The notes under the pieces were generated by a model that was given only the letters and a program-made list of their open reading frames with translations, did not search any database and had not been told where the DNA came from. Positions 1 to 6,700 of a DNA stretch of 9,930 bases are shown one piece after another. Where the stretch lies: assembly GCA_012974315.1 (NCBI GenBank), contig JAAXQI010000206.1, positions 1 to 9,930 on the forward strand, in the 5' to 3' direction. Every line of letters starts with the position of its first letter. Position 1 is the stretch's first letter. The DNA comes from Desulfobacterales bacterium (GTDB lineage: Bacteria > Desulfobacterota > Desulfobulbia > Desulfobulbales > BM004). The position numbers were made by a program, and so were the translations under genes.

Positions 1-8
1 CCAAGTAA

Positions 9-28
9 GTGCGCCCTGCCGGGCGCAC
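9..28. repeat. Perfect 8-bp inverted repeat (hairpin) beyond the tRNA terminator
   Basis: The arms GTGCGCCC and GGGCGCAC flank a 4-base TGCC loop, giving a very GC-rich hairpin on either strand. It lies just past the T-tract of the tRNA-Val/tRNA-Asp terminator. Read on the minus strand it is followed only by TTACTTGG, a poor U-tract. Read on the plus strand it is followed by eight A. It is therefore not a convincing terminator on its own. It might block read-through or protect a 3' end, but that is inference. Confidence 0.6.
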
Positions 29-62
29 AAAAAAAAGGGACTCAGCAAAACTGCTGAATCCC
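29..62 (-). terminator. Rho-independent terminator of the tRNA-Val/tRNA-Asp unit
   Basis: Read on the minus strand, the arms GGGATTCAGC and GCTGAGTCCC form a 10-bp stem with a single U-G wobble around a 6-base loop. An uninterrupted run of eight T (positions 36 down to 29) follows at once. It begins 12 bases beyond the 3' CCA of tRNA-Asp, the expected place to end this short tRNA transcript. The stem plus U-tract is a textbook intrinsic terminator. It has no U-tract on the plus strand, so it works in one direction only. Confidence 0.9.
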
Positions 63-74
63 TGTGTCACTTTG

Positions 75-151
<77 letters not shown>

Positions 152-166
152 GCAATATCATTTTGA

Positions 167-242
167 TGGTGGGCGGAACAGGGCTTGAACCTGTGACCCT
201 CGGCTTGTAAGGCCGATGCTCTCCCAACTGAGCTACCCGCCC
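167..242 (-). tRNA. tRNA-Val (anticodon TAC)
   Basis: A complete 76-base cloverleaf is visible with an encoded CCA. The acceptor stem GGGCGGG pairs with TCCGCCC, with one G-T pair, and the discriminator base is A. The D stem is GCTC/GAGC. The anticodon stem TCGGC/GCCGA carries the loop CTTACAA, so the anticodon is TAC and reads GUN valine codons through a modified wobble U. The T stem ACAGG/CCTGT carries the loop TTCAAGC. It is the first gene of a two-tRNA unit with its own promoter directly downstream of the Lon coding region. Confidence 0.97.
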
Positions 243-254
243 CCCCATAAATGG

Positions 255-291
255 AAGCGTTTTAATACCAGCTATACCTTGATTTAGTCAA
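255..291 (-). promoter_or_regulatory. Promoter of the tRNA-Val/tRNA-Asp unit
   Basis: On the minus strand a -35 hexamer TTGACT (286-291) is followed after an 18-base spacer by TATTAA (262-267). The start of transcription would fall near 255, about 13 bases before tRNA-Val. The -35 matches the sigma-70 consensus at 5 of 6 positions and the -10 at 4 of 6. A short inverted repeat, CTTGA/TCAAG (278-292), overlaps the -35. The tRNA-Leu promoter has identical hexamers. No intrinsic terminator for the Lon transcript was seen in the 80-base gap, so read-through into the tRNAs is possible. Confidence 0.65.
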
Positions 292-322
292 GTAAAAAAC
301 TCTATATAAAAACCTTTATTCC

Positions 323-3300
323 TCAGTGGGGCACATTATGAACAGATGATGATATGTCAGCGCTGACAGACTCAATGGGCACTTCCGTAAAAAGCTCAAC
401 TCCATCCTTCAGCACCAATGCTTTCTGCAGTACTTCATCCATGTGTTCAACAAGCTCAATCTTCAGCAATTTTCGTACCCGCATCGGTACATCTTCCAGA
501 TTGCGTTCATTTTCCTTTGGTACCAATACATGCTTGATATTCCCACGCCTGGCCGCAAGCAATTTTTCTGTCAAACCACCAATGGGCAGCACCCTGCCCC
601 GCAAGGTAATTTCACCGGTCATGGCAATATCTCTTCTGACAGGAATTTTCAAAAGTGCAGACACCATCGAGGTTGCCATGGTGATACCGGCAGATGGCCC
701 ATCCTTGGGAATGGCTCCTTCAGGAACATGAACATGGATATCAAGCTGCTGGTAAAAATCAGGCAGCAAGCCCAGACGCAAAGCCCTGGAACGCACATAA
801 CTTAAGGCTGCCTGGGCAGACTCCTGCATGACATCTCCAAGTTTACCCGTAATAGTAAGCTTACCTTTTCCTGGCATCAGGATCGTTTCTATCTGAAGCA
901 ATTCCCCGCCAACCTCAGTCCAGGCCAATCCTGTTGACAGGCCAACCTCATCCTTTTCTTCGGCCAAACCAAAGCGGAATTTTGGAATACCAAGATACTT
1001 GAGGATAGATTTTGCAGTAACCTTGTATTTCTTGTCGGGTTCACTTTTTTTGAGTCTTTCTCTGGCAACCTTGCGACAAACAGAGGCAATAGTGCGTTCA
1101 AGATTACGGACGCCTGCCTCTCTGGTATAACGTCGGGTAATTTCCTGAATACTACTCTCATTAAAAGTAATATCTTCAGGTTTAAAGCCGTTTGCCTCGA
1201 GCTGTTTCGGGATAAGGAATCCCTGGGCAATTTTAAGCTTCTCCTCTTCTGTATAACCGTTCAGTATAATGATCTCCATACGGTCCTGTAATGGGGCAGG
1301 AATTGCATGCAGGTTGTTAGCTGTAGTCACAAAAAAGATATTAGACAGATCATAGTCCAGATCAAGATAATGATCATTGAATGAGTGGTTCTGTTCAGGA
1401 TCAAGTACTTCCAGAAGCGCAGATGCCGGGTCTCCCCGAAAATCCATGCTCATTTTATCTACCTCGTCAAGGCAAAACAGGGGATTAATCACCTTGGCTT
1501 TCTGCATCGACTGGAGAATCTTTCCCGGCAGAGCCCCAATATAAGTTCTCCGATGTCCTCTAATCTCGGCCTCATCCCGAATGCCTCCCAATGAGAGACG
1601 AACATATTTTCGATCCATAGCCCTGGCAACTGATTTACACAGAGATGTTTTACCAACACCTGGAGGCCCGACAAGACAGAGAATCGGTCCTTTAATCTTT
1701 TTGACCTGGGACTGGACAGCAAGATATTCAATAATTCTTTCTTTCGGTTTTTTCAGGCCATAATGATCCGCCTCAAGAATTGCTTCAGCTTCATTAATGT
1801 CAATTTTTGACTTTGTTTTCTCATACCAGGGTAGGCTGAGAATAGTGTCAATATAATTTCTTACGACTGTTGCTTCAGCTGACATGGGCTGCATGAATTT
1901 CAACTTTTTGAACTCCTGCGAGACTTTGGTTGAAACATGTTTAGGCAGCTTCTTCTTTTGTATAGCTTTTTCAAGTTCAGCAAGACCACTGCTATCTTCA
2001 TCACCACCCATTTCCTGCTGGATTACGCGCATCTGTTCGTTGAGATAATAGTCCTTCTGGGTTTTTTCCATCTTTTTCTTAACCCGGGTACGGATGGAAT
2101 ATTCAAGATTCGCAATCTCAATTTCACGCTGTATGAATTCCAGAGCTATTTTCAAACGATCCAACACAGAAAAAACCTCTAAAATTTCCTGTTTCTCTTC
2201 TGCCTCCAATGGCAAATGTGAAACTGATACATCAACGAACCTGGACGGATCTGTGATTGATCCGAGTGAGTTCAACACCTCTTTCGGGATTTTTTTATTT
2301 ATTTTTATATATTCTTCAAAAGCTGTGCGAATCTCACGCATATAGGCAATTACCTCAGGGCCTTCATCATCAAATTCTGGAGTTTCATCAATTTCAGCAG
2401 CCACAAAGTTGGATAGGGAATGAAAAGAGACGATTTTCCCCCTTCTTTTGCCTTCAACAAGGGCCTTGATGGTGCCGTCAGGCAAACGTAATAATTGCAT
2501 GACTACTGCAATAGTCCCGACAGAATGAAGCATTTCTGGTTTTGGATCATCCTCATTGGCATCCTTCTGGGTCACCAGAAAAATCTCTGTCTTTTGGGAC
2601 ATTGCACTTTCGAGTGCCTTTATGGACTTCTGCCGTCCAACCACAAGAGGTGCTACCATATGCGGGAAAACTACGATATCCCGTAACGGCATCAACGGAT
2701 ATGTTCTGTTCTCATTATTTACAATAACCTGCTCACTGATGACACACTCACGTGCATCAGGCTGGGATGGGAGTTCATACATTACATCCAGCATGGCAGT
2801 TTCCATCACTGAACGCAGGCCTCTGGCACCAGCCTTCCTCTTCAAAGCTTCCTTGGCAATTGCCCTCATGGCCCCTTCCGTAAAACGTAAGCGGATATTG
2901 TCAAACTCAAAGAGCTTTTCATACTGTTTGGTCAAGGCATTTTTGGGCTCACGTAAAATGCGGACAAGGTCATCTTCACTCAGTTCATCCATGGTGGCAA
3001 TCACGGGCAACCTGCCCATCAACTCTGGAATCAGACCGAAATGCAATAAATCTTCAGACCGCACCAGGGAGAGATAATCACTCACCTTCTTATGGGCAGT
3101 ACTGACTACCTTGGCCCCAAATCCCATGGACTTTGTTCCGGTTCTCTTTTTTATCACCCTATCAAGTCCAACAAAGGCACCACCACAAATAAACAAAATG
3201 TTACTGGTATCAATTTTAACCAGTTCCTGTTGCGGGTGCTTACGTCCACCTTTCGGCGGCACACTTGCTATTGTCCCTTCAATTATCTTGAGTAGAGCCT

Positions 3301-3934
3301 GTTGTACACCCTCTCCCGAAACATCTCTGGTAATTGAAGGACTATCAGTCTTCCGTGCTATTTTATCAATCTCATCAATATAGATTATTCCCCGGCTCGC
3401 CTTTTTTACATCATAATCAGCAGCCTGAAGAAGGCTGACCAGGATATTTTCGACATCTTCCCCAACATAGCCCGCTTCTGTAAGGGTAGTCGCATCGGCC
3501 ATAGTGAAGGGAACATTAAGAATCTTGGCCAGGGTCTGGGCAATTAAAGTTTTTCCAGTGCCAGTGGGACCGATCAGAATGATATTGCTTTTCTGAAGTT
3601 CGACCTGATTTTCATCACCAAGGCTTAAAGCATCAATACGCTTATAGTGATTGTGAACTGCAACAGAGAGCACCCGCTTGGCGTACTCCTGTCCTATAAC
3701 ATAATCATCAAGATGCTTATTTATTTCAATCGGTTTTAAATTAGCGGGCTTCTCATGAACAACACTTTCTTGCCCACCTGTTCCTTCTAAAACGATCTCA
3801 TTGCATAATTCTATACATTCATCACAGATATATACCGCAGGTCCTGCAATAAGCTTGACAACATCCTCCTGACTTTTGCCACAAAAAGAACAGTAACAGG
3901 TTGTGTCTTCATTATCGCTGTGCTTCTTTGTCAC
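323..3934 (-). CDS. clpX-lon: ClpX-Lon fusion: ClpX unfoldase joined in frame to a complete Lon protease
   Basis: One 1203-residue protein carries two AAA+ machines. The ClpX part (about 1-410) has a zinc finger (C15, C18, C37, C40), Walker A GPTGTGKT (122-129), pore loop GYVG (155-158), Walker B with D187-E188, an RKH loop (231-233), a ClpP-docking tripeptide MGF (270-272; IGF in E. coli), LIPELMGR (301-308) and sensor-2 GAR (369-371). The Lon part (about 411-1203) has the N-terminal domain starting at YPLMPLRD, a long helical stretch (about 600-690), Walker A GPPGVGKT (756-763), Walker B D823-E824, sensor-2 R943, and the protease Ser-Lys dyad S1081 (DGPSAG) and K1124, 43 residues apart as in E. 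coli Lon. Its start is GTG, chosen because GAGGAG lies 8 bases upstream and the zinc finger follows. That G is also the last base of the clpP stop, so translation is probably coupled. ClpX and Lon are normally separate neighbouring genes. Domain calls are certain. That the fusion is natural rather than a sequencing or assembly fault is likely but unproven. Confidence 0.95.
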   Translation of the reverse strand: MTKKHSDNEDTTCYCSFCGKSQEDVVKLIAGPAVYICDECIELCNEIVLEGTGGQESVVHEKPANLKPIEINKHLDDYVIGQEYAKRVLSVAVHNHYKRIDALSLGDENQVELQKSNIILIGPTGTGKTLIAQTLAKILNVPFTMADATTLTEAGYVGEDVENILVSLLQAADYDVKKASRGIIYIDEIDKIARKTDSPSITRDVSGEGVQQALLKIIEGTIASVPPKGGRKHPQQELVKIDTSNILFICGGAFVGLDRVIKKRTGTKSMGFGAKVVSTAHKKVSDYLSLVRSEDLLHFGLIPELMGRLPVIATMDELSEDDLVRILREPKNALTKQYEKLFEFDNIRLRFTEGAMRAIAKEALKRKAGARGLRSVMETAMLDVMYELPSQPDARECVISEQVIVNNENRTYPLMPLRDIVVFPHMVAPLVVGRQKSIKALESAMSQKTEIFLVTQKDANEDDPKPEMLHSVGTIAVVMQLLRLPDGTIKALVEGKRRGKIVSFHSLSNFVAAEIDETPEFDDEGPEVIAYMREIRTAFEEYIKINKKIPKEVLNSLGSITDPSRFVDVSVSHLPLEAEEKQEILEVFSVLDRLKIALEFIQREIEIANLEYSIRTRVKKKMEKTQKDYYLNEQMRVIQQEMGGDEDSSGLAELEKAIQKKKLPKHVSTKVSQEFKKLKFMQPMSAEATVVRNYIDTILSLPWYEKTKSKIDINEAEAILEADHYGLKKPKERIIEYLAVQSQVKKIKGPILCLVGPPGVGKTSLCKSVARAMDRKYVRLSLGGIRDEAEIRGHRRTYIGALPGKILQSMQKAKVINPLFCLDEVDKMSMDFRGDPASALLEVLDPEQNHSFNDHYLDLDYDLSNIFFVTTANNLHAIPAPLQDRMEIIILNGYTEEEKLKIAQGFLIPKQLEANGFKPEDITFNESSIQEITRRYTREAGVRNLERTIASVCRKVARERLKKSEPDKKYKVTAKSILKYLGIPKFRFGLAEEKDEVGLSTGLAWTEVGGELLQIETILMPGKGKLTITGKLGDVMQESAQAALSYVRSRALRLGLLPDFYQQLDIHVHVPEGAIPKDGPSAGITMATSMVSALLKIPVRRDIAMTGEITLRGRVLPIGGLTEKLLAARRGNIKHVLVPKENERNLEDVPMRVRKLLKIELVEHMDEVLQKALVLKDGVELFTEVPIESVSADISSSVHNVPH

Positions 3935-4539
3935 TATTTTGTCTCCTCATCTGGATTGGGCCGTTTATTAAGAACCTTGTCTATTATACCATATTTTTTT
4001 GCTTCTTCAGAGCTCATAAAATAATCACGATCTGTATCTTTCTTAATTTTTCGAACATTCTGCCCAGTATGAAAAGCAAGTATTTTGTTTAAATCATTAC
4101 GCATTCTAAGAATTTCCTGGGCATGGATATCAATATCTGTCGCCTGCCCCTGAAAACCTCCCATCGGTTGATGAATAAGTACCCTTGAGTTAGGCAGTGC
4201 ATAACGTTTACCTTTGGCGCCGGCAGCAAGCAAAAGAGCACCCATACTGGCAGCCTGTCCCATGCAGAGTGTCACAATATCACAGCGCACATACTGCATT
4301 GTATCATAGATAGCCATTCCGGCGGTAACACCACCCCCCGGGGAATTCACATAAAAGGTAATATCCTTATCAGGGTCTTCGGCTTCAAGAAATAACAACT
4401 GGGCAATAATCAGGCTTGCAATCTCGTCGTTAACCGACGTACCCAGAAAAATTATCCGCTCCTTTAAAAGTCGTGAAAATATGTCATAGGCCCTCTCACC
4501 ACGAGGGCTCTGCTCAACTACCATGGGAACAAGGTTCAT
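3934..4539 (-). CDS. clpP: ATP-dependent Clp protease proteolytic subunit ClpP
   Basis: ClpP is the cytoplasmic serine peptidase that forms a 14-subunit barrel and degrades proteins fed to it by ClpX or ClpA. The 201-residue length is normal. The catalytic triad is visible: S98 in QAASMG, H123 in LIHQPMGG and D172 in RDYFMS. The oxyanion-loop motif SPGGGVTAG lies at about 66-74. The start is ATG with AGGAG about 7 bases upstream, inside the end of tig, whose stop is only 2 bases away. The stop codon shares one base with the GTG start of the ClpX-Lon gene, so the three genes form a tightly coupled operon. A complete, apparently active ClpP matters for the downstream fusion, because the ClpX part still carries a ClpP-docking loop. 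Confidence 0.98.
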   Translation of the reverse strand: MNLVPMVVEQSPRGERAYDIFSRLLKERIIFLGTSVNDEIASLIIAQLLFLEAEDPDKDITFYVNSPGGGVTAGMAIYDTMQYVRCDIVTLCMGQAASMGALLLAAGAKGKRYALPNSRVLIHQPMGGFQGQATDIDIHAQEILRMRNDLNKILAFHTGQNVRKIKKDTDRDYFMSSEEAKKYGIIDKVLNKRPNPDEETK

Positions 4540-4541
4540 TC

Positions 4542-5909
4542 CTATTCTCCTGATTTTTCTTGATTTTCAGTGTTATCCTCAGTCTTAACAACTTTGGACC
4601 CAGAAGTTTGTTTTTCTTCTTCAGTTGCCATCGGAATAAACGTTGACTCCTGAACGAGAAAATTCAGAATTTTCTCGTTCAAAATCTCGCCTATAAATGG
4701 CAGCATGTCATCCCGGTTTTTAAAGTAACCCTGCACCTCAGGGACTGTCATATTATATTGTTTTGCAATTCTGGCAAAACCGTTATTCATATCCTCTTCT
4801 ACAACTTTAATGTCTTCTACTTCTGCTATCTTTTTCAGGACAAAATCACCCCTTACCCTTTTTTCTGCAGTCTCACGGTAGCGCTCTTCAGCTTCAGCAC
4901 GATTGATGCCAGCGGATTCAAGGGTCAAACCACCTCGTTTAAGGCTTTCCTCTGTTTGCTTAATGTAGTCATTAATTTCATACTGGACAAGACGGGACGG
5001 GACTTCAAACTCATTTGCCTCAACCAGTTTCTGCATGATTCTATCTAAAAGGTCCCCCGCAAGAGCCTTATCTTTTTCTGCAAGGATCTTTTCACTAACA
5101 TGAGTCCGTAATGCATCAAAGGTAACAAACTCATCTCCCATATCCTTGGCAAATTCATCGTCCAAATCAGGCAGCACCCGTTCCTTAATGTCTTTTACAT
5201 TAATTTTAAATTCTACTTTCTTGCCTGCCATTACAGGATTTGGGGAATCAGCATCAAAATCAACCTCAAGAGATGATTCCTCACCTTTTTTCATGCCAAC
5301 AAGCTTATTTTCGAATTCCTCACCATGTCGCCCGGTCCCAATATCTATATTAACATTCTCCCCGTGCACTTGTTCCAACTTCTCCCCGTTATGAAAACCA
5401 TCAAAATCAACTATGGCAATATCATTCACCTGGGCTGCACGGTCTTCTACACTTCGCAAAGGTGCAGTTTCTTTGCGCATCCGTTCAATTTCACTATCGA
5501 TTTCCTCATCACTGACAGCGATTTCTTCTTTCTCAATTTCTAACCCATTATACTGTTTCAATTCAAATTGAGGACGGGTATCAACTTCAGCTTCATAGGA
5601 GAAACTTCCATCTTCCTCAAAAACCGGGGATTTAATTTCCGGATGGGCCACCACGTCGAGCTTTTCTTTTTCAACGGCATCAAAATAAGTCTCCTGGACC
5701 AATTTTTCGGCAACCTCGGCTCTTACCTGCTGTCCATAAGTTGACTCAAGAATATGACGGGGCACTTTACCGCGCCTGAAACCCTTTACCTTTGCTTCAT
5801 TTTTGACCTTTTGAAATCCAGCATCAAGCTCTTTGCTCACTTCCTCTTTGGGAAGTACGATTTTCAATTTTTTGGTCAGACCTCCAACCTCGTTGATAGT
5901 GATCTGCAT
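4542..5909 (-). CDS. tig: Trigger factor, ribosome-bound chaperone and peptidyl-prolyl isomerase
   Basis: Trigger factor binds next to the ribosomal exit tunnel and shields nascent chains. The 455-residue protein has the expected three parts. The N-terminal ribosome-binding domain carries the signature GFRRGKVP at 43-50, the same position as in E. coli. An FKBP-type PPIase domain spans about 152-245, including VDFDGFHNG and GEEFENKLVGMKKGE. A helical C-terminal chaperone domain follows to about 425. The last 30 residues are a polar, acidic, probably disordered tail, making it somewhat longer than the 432-residue E. coli protein. The start is ATG with AAGGAAGG about 7 bases upstream. It is the first gene of the tig-clpP-clpX-lon cluster and lies 95 bases downstream of tRNA-Leu. 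Confidence 0.98.
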   Translation of the reverse strand: MQITINEVGGLTKKLKIVLPKEEVSKELDAGFQKVKNEAKVKGFRRGKVPRHILESTYGQQVRAEVAEKLVQETYFDAVEKEKLDVVAHPEIKSPVFEEDGSFSYEAEVDTRPQFELKQYNGLEIEKEEIAVSDEEIDSEIERMRKETAPLRSVEDRAAQVNDIAIVDFDGFHNGEKLEQVHGENVNIDIGTGRHGEEFENKLVGMKKGEESSLEVDFDADSPNPVMAGKKVEFKINVKDIKERVLPDLDDEFAKDMGDEFVTFDALRTHVSEKILAEKDKALAGDLLDRIMQKLVEANEFEVPSRLVQYEINDYIKQTEESLKRGGLTLESAGINRAEAEERYRETAEKRVRGDFVLKKIAEVEDIKVVEEDMNNGFARIAKQYNMTVPEVQGYFKNRDDMLPFIGEILNEKILNFLVQESTFIPMATEEEKQTSGSKVVKTEDNTENQEKSGE

Positions 5910-6004
5910 TAATTTCCTTCCTTTTATTTTACAAAATTAATAATTAATGTTTTTAAAATATCCTATAATAGTTAAAAAATCAGATGTTTAAGACTACAAT
6001 ATTC
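5910..6004 (-). promoter_or_regulatory. AT-rich leader of tig with a possible weak promoter
   Basis: These 95 bases between tRNA-Leu and tig are very AT-rich. On the minus strand a -10-like TATTAT lies at 5965-5970, about 55 bases before the tig start. No good -35 is seen at the right distance, the nearest being TTAAAC or TCTTAA. A clear Shine-Dalgarno AAGGAAGG sits close to the ATG. No terminator hairpin separates tRNA-Leu from tig, so tig could be transcribed from its own promoter, from the tRNA-Leu promoter, or both. Confidence 0.35.
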
Positions 6005-6091
6005 TGGTGCGAGAGGGGGGAGTTGAACCCCCATGCACGTAAGTGCGTTGGATCCTAAGTCCAGTGCGTCTACCAGTTTCGCCACTCTCGC
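6005..6091 (-). tRNA. tRNA-Leu (anticodon TAG)
   Basis: An 87-base class II tRNA with an encoded CCA. The acceptor stem GCGAGAG pairs perfectly with CTCTCGC, and the discriminator is A as expected for leucine. The D-arm is GCG/CGC. The anticodon loop CTTAGGA gives anticodon TAG. The long variable arm contains the hairpin GCAC-TTAC-GTGC. The T stem GGGGG/CCCCC has the loop TTCAACT. The anticodon stem CTGGA/TCCAA has a C-A mismatch at its outermost pair (27-43), while the other four pairs are normal. A tRNA-Leu just upstream of tig is a familiar proteobacterial arrangement, recalled from knowledge. Confidence 0.96.
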
Positions 6092-6096
6092 TTTAA

Positions 6097-6132
6097 CCTC
6101 TAATTAATAATCAATATAGTACACTCAGTCAA
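6097..6132 (-). promoter_or_regulatory. Promoter of tRNA-Leu
   Basis: On the minus strand, -35 TTGACT (6127-6132) is followed by a 17-base spacer and -10 TATTAA (6104-6109). Transcription would start near 6097, about 6 bases ahead of the mature tRNA end. Spacing is optimal, and both hexamers are identical to those before tRNA-Val. Transcription may continue into tig. Confidence 0.7.
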
Positions 6133-6205
6133 GGTCGAGACAGCTTTATTGCCAGACTTTCAACATGTTTTATCCAGACAATACTATTCGTTTTCAGACG
6201 ATACA

Positions 6206-6229
6206 AAAATTTCTTATAGAAAATTTCTT
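6206..6229. repeat. 10-bp direct repeat AAAATTTCTT in the arfB/tRNA-Leu spacer
   Basis: Two exact copies of AAAATTTCTT (6206-6215 and 6220-6229) are separated by ATAG. They lie just downstream of the arfB stop on the minus strand, upstream of the tRNA-Leu promoter. The sequence is AT-rich, so the repeat could be chance. No terminator-like hairpin with a U-tract was found for the arfB transcript in this spacer. Confidence 0.5.
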
Positions 6230-6255
6230 GGCAGAACCATCGCTGGTAGCAATAT

Positions 6256-6681
6256 TTAATCACCAACCCGGATAACTGATTGGCGCGCATGCTTCACTTT
6301 ACTGCGCCGTTTTTTGGACTCTATTCTTTTTTTAACAGAACCAAGGGTTGGCTTTGTTCTACGACGGGGTTTTGTTTCCCAGGTTGACTTTACAATCAGA
6401 TGCAACAACCTATCCAACGCATCTTTACGATTTAAATCCTGTGAGCGAAAGCGATTTGCACTGATAATCAAAACACCCTTGGTATTTATGCGGTTCTTAG
6501 CAAGTTTTGTAAGCCGGCTCCGCACGTGATCTGGCAAGCTGGTGGAATGAGCTAGGTCAAAACGTAGTTGAACAGCCGTGGCGGCCTTGTTGACATGCTG
6601 GCCACCCGGCCCGGGAGATCGTATAAACTTGAATTCTATTTCTCTTTCGTCAAGTTGTATTGCATCAGTAACTTGTAACAT
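6256..6681 (-). CDS. arfB: Alternative ribosome-rescue factor ArfB (YaeJ-type peptidyl-tRNA hydrolase)
   Basis: ArfB releases nascent chains from ribosomes stalled at the end of a broken mRNA by hydrolysing the peptidyl-tRNA in the P site. The 141-residue protein is the right size (E. coli ArfB is about 140). It has the release-factor catalytic motif GPGGQHVNK with GGQ at 26-28. Its very basic C-terminal tail (about 105-134, many K and R) is the part that in this family lies in the empty mRNA channel to sense the stall. It lacks the codon-recognition domains of RF1 and RF2, which rules those out. The start is ATG with a weak GGAA upstream. It is the last gene of the leuB-asd-rsmD-coaD-arfB run, 19 bases after coaD. 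Confidence 0.93.
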   Translation of the reverse strand: MLQVTDAIQLDEREIEFKFIRSPGPGGQHVNKAATAVQLRFDLAHSTSLPDHVRSRLTKLAKNRINTKGVLIISANRFRSQDLNRKDALDRLLHLIVKSTWETKPRRRTKPTLGSVKKRIESKKRRSKVKHARQSVIRVGD

Positions 6682-6700
6682 TTTTCCGAATGGGAAATAA

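Noticed and set aside
37..62. Bidirectional terminator at the left edge
   Set aside because: On the plus strand the stem is followed by TGTGTCAC, with no U-tract. Only minus-strand termination is supported.
2556..3077. 173-codon open frame on the plus strand opposite the ClpX region
   Set aside because: It is antisense to highly conserved ClpX sequence, resembles no known protein, and has no convincing ribosome-binding site. It is a shadow of the minus-strand gene, as are the other plus-strand frames in the window.
323..3934. Two genes merged by a frameshift error inside either clpX or lon
   Set aside because: The frame is continuous with conserved residues on both sides of the join and no scrambled stretch, so a simple 1- or 2-base frameshift does not explain it. 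A larger in-frame deletion in the assembly remains possible and is noted in the findings.
6133..6255. Small gene or RNA in the arfB/tRNA-Leu spacer
   Set aside because: Only short AT-rich repeats and weak 4-bp hairpins (such as ACCA-GCGA-TGGT) are present, with no start, ribosome site or stable structure.
6256..6681. Peptide chain release factor RF1/RF2 fragment
   Set aside because: The protein is full length for ArfB, has the ArfB-type basic tail, and lacks any sign of lost codon-recognition domains.
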